Below, piece after piece: positions 18,347-26,299 of a stretch of 64,000 bases of DNA. Source of the DNA: Pseudovibrio sp. Tun.PSC04-5.I4 (GTDB lineage: Bacteria > Pseudomonadota > Alphaproteobacteria > Rhizobiales > Stappiaceae); assembly GCF_900104145.1 (NCBI RefSeq), contig NZ_FNLB01000006.1, positions 827,001-891,000 on the forward strand, written 5' to 3'. The notes beneath the pieces are model-generated. The model saw only the letters and a program-made list of their open reading frames with translations. It was not told the origin of the DNA and searched no databases. Every line of letters starts with the position of its first letter. The first letter of the stretch is position 1. The translations under genes and the position numbers were made by a program.

Positions 18347-20938
18347 ATGGAAAAATCACTTTTCCAATTCATCTGGAAGAACTCGGCTCGGTATCAACTG
18401 GCGATTCTTCTCGTCACCTTATTGTCCTATCCGGTCAGTTACATCCTGCTGGATCTGCCTAAGACAATTACCAATGAAGCAATTCAAGGCAGTAATTTCC
18501 CGGTAGAATTTTTGGGGTACCAGCTCGGGCAAATTCAGTATTTGGCGGTGCTATGTATTTTGTTTTTGGTTCTTGTTGTTGTTAGCAACTGCATCAAACT
18601 CTACCTCAACATCTACAAAGGCCGACTGGGTGAACGGATGCTGCGCCAGTTGCGGTTTGAGCTGTTTCAACGCGTACTCCGCTTCCGCCTGCCTCATTTT
18701 AAGAAGGTCAGCTCCGGCGAAATCATACCAATGATTACTGCTGAGGTCGAGGACGTTGGTGGTTTTGTGGGTGAGGCGTTTGCTCTACCCGCCTATCAAG
18801 GTGGTCTGTTGGTTGTTCAGGTCGGCTTTATCTTCATGCAGGATCCACTTCTGGGGCTTGCCGCCATATCGCTGTATCCTATTCAGGGCTATATCATCCC
18901 GAAGCTTCAGCAGAAGGTGGTTCGCCTCTCGCGCCAGCGCGTTAAAAACGTGCGTGTGATAGCCGATAAAGTTGGCGAAACCATTTCTGGTATCTCTGAG
19001 ATACATAGCAACGATACATCAGCCTGGCATTCTGCTGATCTCTCAGACCGTCTTTATCGCAATTTCCGTATCCGATTTGATATCTATAACCGCAAGTATT
19101 TCATTAAGTTCGTTAATAATTTTATGAACCAGCTCACCCCGTTTTTCTTCTACTTCATCGGCGGGTATCTGGTCATCAAAGGGCAGTTGAGTATTGGCGC
19201 ACTGATTGCGGTCATAGCTGCTTATAAAGATCTGGCTGGCCCCTGGAAAGAACTGCTGCTTTACTACCAGATGACTGCGGATGTCTCAGTCAAATACCAA
19301 ACGGTCGTTGAAAACTTCGATCCACCAGATCTCTATGAGAAACAACGTCTGCTTGATGATCAAGCACTTGCCTTCACCGGTCCTTTAGACATGGACAACC
19401 TCAGTTTTTCGGGCTCAGGCTCAGGACAGGAAATTCATGATGTTTCAATTCGGGTTGAAAAAGGCAAGCCGCTTGCTGTAACCGGTATTGATGGCTCAGG
19501 GCGTGCTGAGCTCCTGCAAATGGCAGCTGGTCTTCTCAGTCCGACATCTGGCTCTGTTAGCGTTAACAACTCAAACTTTGAAACTTTGGGAGAAGCAACG
19601 CTGGGCCGGCAAATAGCTTATGTCGGTGGGCATTTGCATGTCTGGACCGGGACGATCCGGGACAACTTGTTTTATGGCCTGCGCCATCGCCCGCAAGAAA
19701 CCATAAAATATACTGGCAGTGAAATTGCCAAACGACAAACGCAACTGAAGGAAGCAGAGCTAACCCTCAGTCCTAGCTATGATCTAAAAGCGCGCTGGGA
19801 TAATTATGAGCAGGCCAATTCGAGCTCCCTGCAAGAGCTGGAAGCCAAAGCCCTTGAGCTTTGTAAAGTAGCGGGTTTTTCGCGCGATCTGTATCTGCTG
19901 GGCGTCGAAACGGTCATTGATCAGCGCCATTTAAAGGAAATTAACGGCGGATTGATGCCCAAATTGGTTGAAGCGCGCAAAGCACTGCGGGAGAGTATTG
20001 AAGGCGATCCACGTCTCAAAAACCTGGTTGAGTTCTGGGATCCTGACAAATTCAATCTTTCAGCAAACCTCGCGCAAAACTTGTTTTTCGCAAGTCCCAA
20101 AGAGCAGTTCATGACCATTGAACGGGTGCCGCAAGACCCTCAAATACGAAGGTTTTTGAAAGCCACTGGGTTTGACATTCATCTGACAGATATAGGCCTG
20201 CAGATCGCAACCACGATGGTCGAATTGTTTGCTGATGTCAGTGCAGATAGTGACTTGCTCAACCGCTATTCTTTCATCAGCCGCGAAGATTTGCCGGAAT
20301 TTGAACGTATTGTGCAAGATGCGCGAAACAAAAATCACACTAAACGTATCAAGGAGAATGACCGTGACCGTCTGATAGCACTGGCGTTGAAACTGGTCCC
20401 GGCAAAACATCGTCTGGGTGTCCTTGATGATGAAATGCAAGATAAGATTGTCGCGGCTCGCGCTCAGTTTATGGAGACAGTTGGAAAGGACAATGCCAGA
20501 TTTGAGTTCTTTGATCCTGATACCTATTTGACCACTCTCAGCATCGAGGACAATCTTGTGTTTGGACACGCAAGGCTTGACCGCCGGGATGCACGTCAGA
20601 AAATACAACAAGTGTTGCAAGATTTAGTGCGCGAGCGGGATCTTATCGTACCTATCCGTCGTGCTGCATTTGATTTCCATGTGGGAGTGGCTGGCGCGAA
20701 GTTGTCGTCTCATCAACGTAGATTGGTATGCCTTGTTCGTGCCTTACTTAAAAATGCGTATATTTATGTGCTGGATGAAACTGCAAATAGTTTAAGTGAA
20801 ACCGATAAGGCCTTGAGAGCTGACTTGCAGGAATTGCTGAGTGACAAAGTCCTGTTGTTTGGTGTCAATAATGAAACAGTGTCTGAGGAGTTTGAAAAAA
20901 CGCTCCACCTGGAAAATGGGAGGGTTATCGAGAGGTAA
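18347..20938 (+). CDS. ABC-exporter-like membrane protein with degenerate, repeat-expanded NBD
   Basis: 863 residues: an ABC-exporter transmembrane domain (about 15-320) followed by a single unusual nucleotide-binding domain (about 345-863). The Walker A position reads GIDGSGRAE (380-388), lacking the essential Lys and Ser/Thr. The signature reads LSSHQ (786-790) instead of LSGGQ. Walker B YIYVLDE (805-811) is intact, but the H-loop His is replaced (LLFGVNN, about 836-842). Between the Q-loop region and the signature, about 290 extra residues are inserted. They include an approximate internal repeat, EFWDPDKF...NLFFA (562-582) and EFFDPDTY...NLVFG (719-740), echoing TIRDNLFYG (436-444). ATG at 18347 has GGAGTGG before it; a TTG at 18311 does not. 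It heads the rightward operon with the cAMP-related genes. It probably needs a partner ATPase, or acts without ATP hydrolysis. Confidence 0.82.
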   Translation: MEKSLFQFIWKNSARYQLAILLVTLLSYPVSYILLDLPKTITNEAIQGSNFPVEFLGYQLGQIQYLAVLCILFLVLVVVSNCIKLYLNIYKGRLGERMLRQLRFELFQRVLRFRLPHFKKVSSGEIIPMITAEVEDVGGFVGEAFALPAYQGGLLVVQVGFIFMQDPLLGLAAISLYPIQGYIIPKLQQKVVRLSRQRVKNVRVIADKVGETISGISEIHSNDTSAWHSADLSDRLYRNFRIRFDIYNRKYFIKFVNNFMNQLTPFFFYFIGGYLVIKGQLSIGALIAVIAAYKDLAGPWKELLLYYQMTADVSVKYQTVVENFDPPDLYEKQRLLDDQALAFTGPLDMDNLSFSGSGSGQEIHDVSIRVEKGKPLAVTGIDGSGRAELLQMAAGLLSPTSGSVSVNNSNFETLGEATLGRQIAYVGGHLHVWTGTIRDNLFYGLRHRPQETIKYTGSEIAKRQTQLKEAELTLSPSYDLKARWDNYEQANSSSLQELEAKALELCKVAGFSRDLYLLGVETVIDQRHLKEINGGLMPKLVEARKALRESIEGDPRLKNLVEFWDPDKFNLSANLAQNLFFASPKEQFMTIERVPQDPQIRRFLKATGFDIHLTDIGLQIATTMVELFADVSADSDLLNRYSFISREDLPEFERIVQDARNKNHTKRIKENDRDRLIALALKLVPAKHRLGVLDDEMQDKIVAARAQFMETVGKDNARFEFFDPDTYLTTLSIEDNLVFGHARLDRRDARQKIQQVLQDLVRERDLIVPIRRAAFDFHVGVAGAKLSSHQRRLVCLVRALLKNAYIYVLDETANSLSETDKALRADLQELLSDKVLLFGVNNETVSEEFEKTLHLENGRVIER

Positions 20939-21038
20939 CCTATGGAACTATGGTGAGACAAAGGCGAATTGGTGTGAGATGTAACACAGTCTGGTGGAGC
21001 TCTATCAGGTATGGTCATCAAAGAATTGGGAGGGAAAC

Positions 21039-21479
21039 GTGACAATTGATGCTGAAGTTCAAGCTTTAAGCCGGGTCCCTCTGTTCGCAGGGCTGGAGCC
21101 AAGTAAATTGCGCCTTCTGGCCTTCATAAGTGATCGTATGGAGTTTCAGGACGGGGAGCACCTGTGCCGTCAAGGAGACGACGGAGACAGCGCTTTTGTC
21201 GTGTTATCTGGAGAGGTTGCTGTGTTTGTTGATGAAAATGAGGTTGCGCGGGTAGGCCAATATGCCATCATAGGTGAAATTGCCATTTTGTGCGATGTGC
21301 CAAGAACTGCAACACTACGTTCTGTTGGCACTACTCATATATTGGCAATATCGAAAGATGATTTTCTGAAACTCATTGCAGAATTTCCGAAAGTCTCGCT
21401 AGAAATAATGCGTGTTTTGGCGTTGCGTTTGGAAAAAACGACTAGAGAGCTATCACAGGCTCGCCCAGCATCAACGTGA
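21039..21479 (+). CDS. Cyclic-nucleotide-binding domain protein
   Basis: 146-residue stand-alone cNMP-binding domain without a DNA-binding helix-turn-helix, so a regulator by protein contact rather than a CRP-type transcription factor. The phosphate-binding cassette reads GEIAILCDVPRTATLRS, with both the Glu that holds the ribose 2'-OH and the Arg that holds the phosphate, so cAMP or cGMP binding is expected. The preceding beta roll contains QGDDGDSAFVVLSGEVAVF. GTG at 21039 follows GGGAGGG; a GTG at 20994 has no ribosome site. It lies 100 bases after the ABC-exporter-like gene and 13 bases before the hydrolase gene; the downstream cyclase could supply its ligand. Confidence 0.88.
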   Translation: MTIDAEVQALSRVPLFAGLEPSKLRLLAFISDRMEFQDGEHLCRQGDDGDSAFVVLSGEVAVFVDENEVARVGQYAIIGEIAILCDVPRTATLRSVGTTHILAISKDDFLKLIAEFPKVSLEIMRVLALRLEKTTRELSQARPAST

Positions 21480-21492
21480 AAGGTTGGAAGAC

Positions 21493-22314
21493 TTGAACGA
21501 GTTTTCTCTTAAAATTTGGGGTGTTCGTGGTTCAACAGCTGCTGCTGGTGCCGAAACACTTAGATATGGAGGGGAAACCACCTGTTTCGAAATACGGGCA
21601 GGGGATGCTCTTATTATGGTCGACTGTGGTTCCGGCGCCCGTAACCTTGGCCGCAAGATCATGAAAGGTCCCAACCGGGATATTGATCTCTTCTTCACGC
21701 ACACGCATTTGGACCACATCTGCGGACTTCCTTTTTTTGAGCCCGCCTACGACCCTGATTTCAAAATCACCGCGATGGCAGGTCATTTCAAAGACCCTTG
21801 CTGTCTCCAAGAAATTATCTGTCGCATAATGTCTCCCCCGATATTTCCAGTTGGGGCGAATACACTTAGCGCTGTTTCCTTTAAAAGTTTCAAGGCTGGC
21901 GACACCCTGACGAAAGACAATGGGTTGATAATCAAAACCGTTGCGCTGAACCATCCGGGCGGCGCTTGCGGTTACCGGATGGAGTTCAATGGAAAGTCCA
22001 TGTGCATCATCACGGATCACGAAATGGGGAACGCATCCTATGATGATGCTATCCAAGAGTTTATCCAGGATGCAGATGTTGTGATCCAAGACGGGATGTA
22101 TACCCAAGCTGAATACACTAAGTATCAAGGCTGGGGACATTCCACATGGGAACATGTGGTCGGAATATGCCAGCGCGCCAACGTTAAAACGCCCGTGATT
22201 TTTCATCATGATCCACGGCGTACGGATGATGAACTAGATGAAATTGGTCTTGCCGCCCAGCAGATGCATCCACGCGCAATCGTGGCATCGGAAGGGATGG
22301 TCTTCAAGCCCTGA
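21493..22314 (+). CDS. Metallo-beta-lactamase-fold hydrolase (PhnP/phosphodiesterase-like)
   Basis: 273-residue MBL-fold protein with the dinuclear metal motif THTHLDH (His70, His72, Asp74, His75). Further metal or active-site candidates are NHPGGACGYR (about 156), TDHE (about 176) and FHHDP (about 237). The N-terminus KIWGVRGSTAAAGAETLRYGGETTCFEI matches the COG1235 branch, which includes the cyclic phosphodiesterase PhnP. Lying between a cNMP-binding protein and an adenylate cyclase, it is a candidate cyclic-nucleotide phosphodiesterase, but this is inferred from context. No ATG fits. TTG at 21493, with AGG nine bases upstream, is preferred because earlier in-frame codons lie within the previous gene; TTG at 21484 is an alternative. 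Confidence 0.8.
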   Translation: MNEFSLKIWGVRGSTAAAGAETLRYGGETTCFEIRAGDALIMVDCGSGARNLGRKIMKGPNRDIDLFFTHTHLDHICGLPFFEPAYDPDFKITAMAGHFKDPCCLQEIICRIMSPPIFPVGANTLSAVSFKSFKAGDTLTKDNGLIIKTVALNHPGGACGYRMEFNGKSMCIITDHEMGNASYDDAIQEFIQDADVVIQDGMYTQAEYTKYQGWGHSTWEHVVGICQRANVKTPVIFHHDPRRTDDELDEIGLAAQQMHPRAIVASEGMVFKP

Positions 22315-22407
22315 ATCTTCTGTCACCCGTTCGCTCGTGATTGACCTGATGCAAAGCACGAGCAAACCGACGCCATCAAATAAGTGTGGCGTAATGGGAG
22401 ACAAGTG

Positions 22408-23877
22408 GTGGCAGTTGGAAGTGGTCCAGAAAACTCCGATCCTTCAAATAATCGTGGCGCTGATCAAAAGCCTGCCGCGGATTTGAGTAAGAAGTTTCAT
22501 GGAATCTCGTATGAGGACAAAACAAATCCCACATTATTTCAGCAAATAAAGAATGGTGTGCTTGGCCCCAAAGCCCCAGAGGGTGATCTTCCCCTCAGAG
22601 TCCGTAGAGAAATTGATCGGCAAGAAGCGGCATCAGAACGTCTAATAGGAATTGTACAACTCGGCGTCATTCTGTTCTTTGCCTTTTTGTATGCGCTTGC
22701 CCCCAGAGCCGAAGGCACTATGGGCTTTAATTTCGTGCCCTATGCCTTTTCGTTCTATCTGGTCTTCACCCTCATTCGCATCTACATTTCGTTCAAAATA
22801 ACCCTGCCAGTCTGGTATCTCGTTTTGTCCATATTGATGGATGTGTCTTTACTGGTCGGGTTGATTTTCTCGTTCCACATTCAATACGCCCAGCATCCAA
22901 CGTTTTACCTCAAAGCTCCAACCTTGATGTATTTGTTCCTGTTCATTTCTTTGAGAGCGCTGCGCTTTGATCCAAGATACGTTATTTTGACCGGGGTGTT
23001 TGGAGCGTTGGGTTGGCTGGGGCTCGTGTATTACGCATTGATGTATGAAGGGGGCTCAACACGGATCACCCGCAATTACATTGAATATCTGACAAGTGAG
23101 GCTGTTCTGATTGGCGCAGAGCTGGATAAGCTCATCATTATCCTATCTGTGACCGCGTTGTTGGCACTGTCGATTTACAGAGCGCGCCGGACATTTTTTG
23201 CAGCCATTCGTCAACAGAGTGCAGTAAAGGATCTCAGTCGCTTTTTTACGCCAGAAGTGGCCAATTCCATTGTTGAGTCAGAAAATCGCCTAAGAGCAGG
23301 GACGGGTGAAATCCGGGAGGTCGCTATCCTGTTGGTGGATATTCGCTCTTTCACCAAAACGGCTGCACAGTTGCCGCCTGAAACCACAATGCGTGTGCTC
23401 AGCCTTTATCAAAAGAAAGCTGCCAAGGCGATACTCGGAGAGGGCGGCAAAATCGATAAGTTCCTCGGAGATGGCATTCTCGCAACGTTCGGGGCCGTTT
23501 CAGATAGTGAAAGTTACGCCGCTGATGCGTTGAGAGCCGGAGTGGAGCTTGCTCACATACTGGAAGAAGAAAGCGCGGATCTGGAAGCTGCAGGCTGGCC
23601 TATGAAGTTTGAAATCGGGGTTGGTGTTGCGGCAGGCCCGGTCAGCGTTGGCGTGGTTGGAGTTCGGGACCGTCTGGAATTTACTGTCATTGGAGATGCC
23701 GTGAACCGTGCAGCAAAGCTGGAAGCGGCCAACAAGGTCCAAAAGACCCGGTTCCTGACAGATGGGGCAACATATTCAATGGCTCTACGACAAGGGTATA
23801 AGGGAAACATGCTAGAATTAAAGTCTGAGTGTGTTGCAGGAATCACCGGAAAAGTAGACCTTGTGGCCTTGGCATGA
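22408..23877 (+). CDS. Six-TM membrane adenylate cyclase
   Basis: 489 residues: a hydrophilic N-terminus (about 70), six predicted TM helices (about 80-265) and a C-terminal class III cyclase domain (about 300-480). Catalytic elements are LLVDIRSFT (metal Asp), IDKFLGDGILATFG (Lys plus second metal Asp) and VIGDAVN (adenine-selecting Asp, with the Asn). The transition-state Arg position reads Lys (NRAAK), a change I recall from other alphaproteobacterial cyclases of this type, so activity is plausible but not certain. GTG at 22408 is seven bases after GGGAG; GTG at 22405 and 22384 are alternatives. It is the last gene of the operon with the ABC-exporter-like, cNMP-binding and MBL proteins, pointing to local cAMP signalling. 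The helices may sense a membrane or lipid signal. Confidence 0.84.
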   Translation: MAVGSGPENSDPSNNRGADQKPAADLSKKFHGISYEDKTNPTLFQQIKNGVLGPKAPEGDLPLRVRREIDRQEAASERLIGIVQLGVILFFAFLYALAPRAEGTMGFNFVPYAFSFYLVFTLIRIYISFKITLPVWYLVLSILMDVSLLVGLIFSFHIQYAQHPTFYLKAPTLMYLFLFISLRALRFDPRYVILTGVFGALGWLGLVYYALMYEGGSTRITRNYIEYLTSEAVLIGAELDKLIIILSVTALLALSIYRARRTFFAAIRQQSAVKDLSRFFTPEVANSIVESENRLRAGTGEIREVAILLVDIRSFTKTAAQLPPETTMRVLSLYQKKAAKAILGEGGKIDKFLGDGILATFGAVSDSESYAADALRAGVELAHILEEESADLEAAGWPMKFEIGVGVAAGPVSVGVVGVRDRLEFTVIGDAVNRAAKLEAANKVQKTRFLTDGATYSMALRQGYKGNMLELKSECVAGITGKVDLVALA

Positions 23878-23988
23878 GAATGAGATTTCCCATGCCAACC
23901 CGTTGATAAGGCATTGAGCCTCTTTCTAAGTATTTGGCGGGAGCTTTGAAAGACGCGGGACACTCAAATTGAATCGGGATGGGATTCC

Positions 23989-24756
23989 ATGCAACTTAAT
24001 AGTGATATTGCAGCTGTCGTAACCGGTGGCTCATCTGGTCTTGGCGCTGCCACCGCACGTAAACTGGCGAGCCACGGTGTTAAAGTAACTTTGTTCGATA
24101 TAAACGAAGAAGCAGGTCAGGCTGTCGCCGACGAAGTGGGCTGTCGCTTTGTGAAAGTGGACGTGACGAGTGATGAAAGCGTAACTGCAGGACTGGATGC
24201 CGCTGAAGCAGCGCACGGTCCGGCACGCATTCTCATCAACTGTGCTGGCATTGCGCCAGTTGCAAAAACCACTTCTCGTGGTGAGCCACACCCGATGGAC
24301 ATGTTCCAAAAGGTGATCAACGTGAATCTGGTTGGTACATTCCGTTGTACGACATTTGCAGCAACACGTATGGCAAAGCTTGATCCAATCACGGAAGACG
24401 GCGAACGCGGGGTGATTGTATCAACTGCATCCGTTGCAGCGTTTGACGGTCAGATCGGCCAAGTCGCTTATGCAGCGTCTAAAGGCGGCATTGCGGCTCT
24501 GACTTTGCCAGTCGCTCGTGATCTTTCAAAGTCTGGCATCCGCGTCATGACAGTCGCGCCTGGTATCTTTGAGACCCCAATGCTGCGCGGTCTGTCTCAG
24601 GAAGTTCAGGATTCACTCGGCCAGCAAGTTCCGTTCCCGTCCCGTTTGGGCCGTGGTGATGAATATGCACAACTGGTGGAAGTAATTCTTCAAAACCCAA
24701 TGCTTAACGGCGAAACCATCCGTTTGGATGGCGCAATCCGCATGGCACCAAAATAA
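23989..24756 (+). CDS. SDR-family 3-hydroxyacyl-CoA dehydrogenase (HSD10-like)
   Basis: NAD(H)-dependent short-chain dehydrogenase of 255 residues. It has the cofactor motif TGGSSGLG (residues 12-19), Asp at the end of beta 2 (LFDINE, NAD preference), NCAG (about 84), catalytic Ser in STASVAAFDG, and YAASK (about 163-167). The insertion KLDPITEDGERGVIVST and the C-terminus NGETIRLDGAIRMAPK are typical of type II 3-hydroxyacyl-CoA dehydrogenases that act in fatty-acid and isoleucine breakdown. A clear terminator follows. It is 111 bases downstream of the cyclase and is probably a separate unit. Confidence 0.9.
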   Translation: MQLNSDIAAVVTGGSSGLGAATARKLASHGVKVTLFDINEEAGQAVADEVGCRFVKVDVTSDESVTAGLDAAEAAHGPARILINCAGIAPVAKTTSRGEPHPMDMFQKVINVNLVGTFRCTTFAATRMAKLDPITEDGERGVIVSTASVAAFDGQIGQVAYAASKGGIAALTLPVARDLSKSGIRVMTVAPGIFETPMLRGLSQEVQDSLGQQVPFPSRLGRGDEYAQLVEVILQNPMLNGETIRLDGAIRMAPK

Positions 24757-24767
24757 TCTGATGCTTC

Positions 24768-24804
24768 GGCCTGAGGGGTACTTTTATCTCTCAGGCCATT
24801 TTTC
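24768..24804 (+). terminator. Rho-independent terminator after the SDR gene
   Basis: The stem GGCCTGAG (24768-24775) pairs with CTCAGGCC (24790-24797) and is followed by ATTTTTCT. It ends transcription of the SDR gene 12 bases after its stop codon. Confidence 0.85.
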
Positions 24805-24940
24805 TGCGTATTTCCAGAACCTACCAGAATGATCTAATCCAAAGGTCGACTAAGTGCTTAGGAAAGCGCTCGTGCGGTGATATCTTACTCCTGCTAGGTT
24901 TGCCGGATTGTTTCTGCAATTCTGATTCCTTGAGGCCAGC

Positions 24941-26281
24941 ATGGCGACCTATACAAGTTCAACTCCACAACAGTTTTTTGGGCAATTACCAGAACAGACT
25001 GACGTCCTTATTATCGGTGGCGGTGTGATCGGCACCTGCACGGCTTATTGGCTGGCACAAAAAGGTGTGAGTGTCACGTTGTGTGAGAAGGGCCGCGTCG
25101 CTGGAGAACAATCCAGTCGCAACTGGGGCTGGATCCGCCAGCAAGGCAGAGATGCTGCCGAATTGCCGATCACCATGGAAAGCAATCGTCTCTGGAAACA
25201 GCTCACGGAAGAAACGGGCGAGGATCTTGGCTTCCGTCAGCAGGGCGTCTATTTCCTTGCTGAAAACGAAGAGGAACTCAAAAGCTATGAAGCTTTTCTG
25301 GAAATTGCCAAACAACATCAGCTGGATACTGAACTCTTAAGCGCAGAAGAAGTTTATGCGCAAATCCCGGGCCGCAAAGGCAAATGGGTTGGTGGAATGG
25401 TCACCCCAAGCGATGGCCGGGCTGAGCCGTGGGTAGCAGTTCCAGCTATTGGCCGTGCTGCGGAGCGCAATGGTGCAACAATTGTTGAAGAGTGTGCCGT
25501 CAGAACGTTGGAGTTTGAAGGTGGCAAACTCACCGGAGCTGTCACTGAAAAGGGCACAATCAAAGCTAATAGAGTGTTAATTGCAGCTGGCGCATGGTCC
25601 TCACTCTTTGCCCAAAACCTTGGCGTCTCCATGCCGCAACTATGTGTAAGGGCCACTGTAGCTGCAACACAGGTCGCTCCCGACATCTTTAAAGGCGACG
25701 CTGCGGATGGCACATTCGCTTTCCGCAAAAGAGAAGATGGTGGCTTCACCCTAGCTGTGAGTGATATTCATGATCACTACATTGGTAAGGACTCGTTCCG
25801 TCATCTTGCTAAATGGTTGCCAGCAGTGAAAGCGTCTTTCAAAGGCATTTCCTTTGGGCTGAACCCGCCGAAAAATTATCCGGATTCATGGGCTCATAGG
25901 CGTAGTTGGACTGGAGATGAAGTAACACCGTTCGAAAAGTGCCGTGTGCTTAACCCAGCACCAAACCCGCGCGCCATAAAACGTATTCAAGAGCGGCTCT
26001 ACGACAGATTTCCGCAATTGCGGGGGCTAAAATTTGAGGAAACCTGGGCCGGTATGATTGATGCAATGCCGGATTTTGTACCAATCATGGATGAGGTCCC
26101 AACCCAGCAGGGTGTGTTTATCGCAACCGGTTTCTCCGGCCATGGCTTTGGTATAGGACCGGCAGCAGGTCGTATCATGGCGGATATGCTCATGGGTAAA
26201 CCAGCAGGATATGATCTGACACGATTCAGGTATTCACGCTTCTCGGATGGCTCCAAAATTGAGCTCGGCCCCTTCATTTGA
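24941..26281 (+). CDS. FAD-dependent oxidoreductase (DadA/sarcosine-oxidase type), copy 1
   Basis: Flavoprotein of 446 residues in the D-amino-acid dehydrogenase/glycine-oxidase superfamily, which oxidises the C-N bond of an amino acid or amine. The FAD Rossmann motif is VLIIGGGVIGTCTAYWLAQKG (about residues 22-42), followed by the segment SSRNWGWIRQQGRD and, near the C-terminus, GFSGHGFGIGPAAGR, which closes on the flavin. The substrate is unknown; no partner subunit is encoded nearby. A paralogue follows 18 bases downstream and shares the entire N-terminal block almost residue for residue, so a tandem duplication produced the pair. The start is ATG at 24941. Confidence 0.87.
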   Translation: MATYTSSTPQQFFGQLPEQTDVLIIGGGVIGTCTAYWLAQKGVSVTLCEKGRVAGEQSSRNWGWIRQQGRDAAELPITMESNRLWKQLTEETGEDLGFRQQGVYFLAENEEELKSYEAFLEIAKQHQLDTELLSAEEVYAQIPGRKGKWVGGMVTPSDGRAEPWVAVPAIGRAAERNGATIVEECAVRTLEFEGGKLTGAVTEKGTIKANRVLIAAGAWSSLFAQNLGVSMPQLCVRATVAATQVAPDIFKGDAADGTFAFRKREDGGFTLAVSDIHDHYIGKDSFRHLAKWLPAVKASFKGISFGLNPPKNYPDSWAHRRSWTGDEVTPFEKCRVLNPAPNPRAIKRIQERLYDRFPQLRGLKFEETWAGMIDAMPDFVPIMDEVPTQQGVFIATGFSGHGFGIGPAAGRIMADMLMGKPAGYDLTRFRYSRFSDGSKIELGPFI

Positions 26282-26299
26282 TTTCATTGAGTTAGTCTA

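Noticed and set aside
18097..18347. A CRP/cAMP site in the divergent promoter
   Set aside because: No TGTGA-N6-TCACA-like sequence is present despite the cAMP genes downstream.
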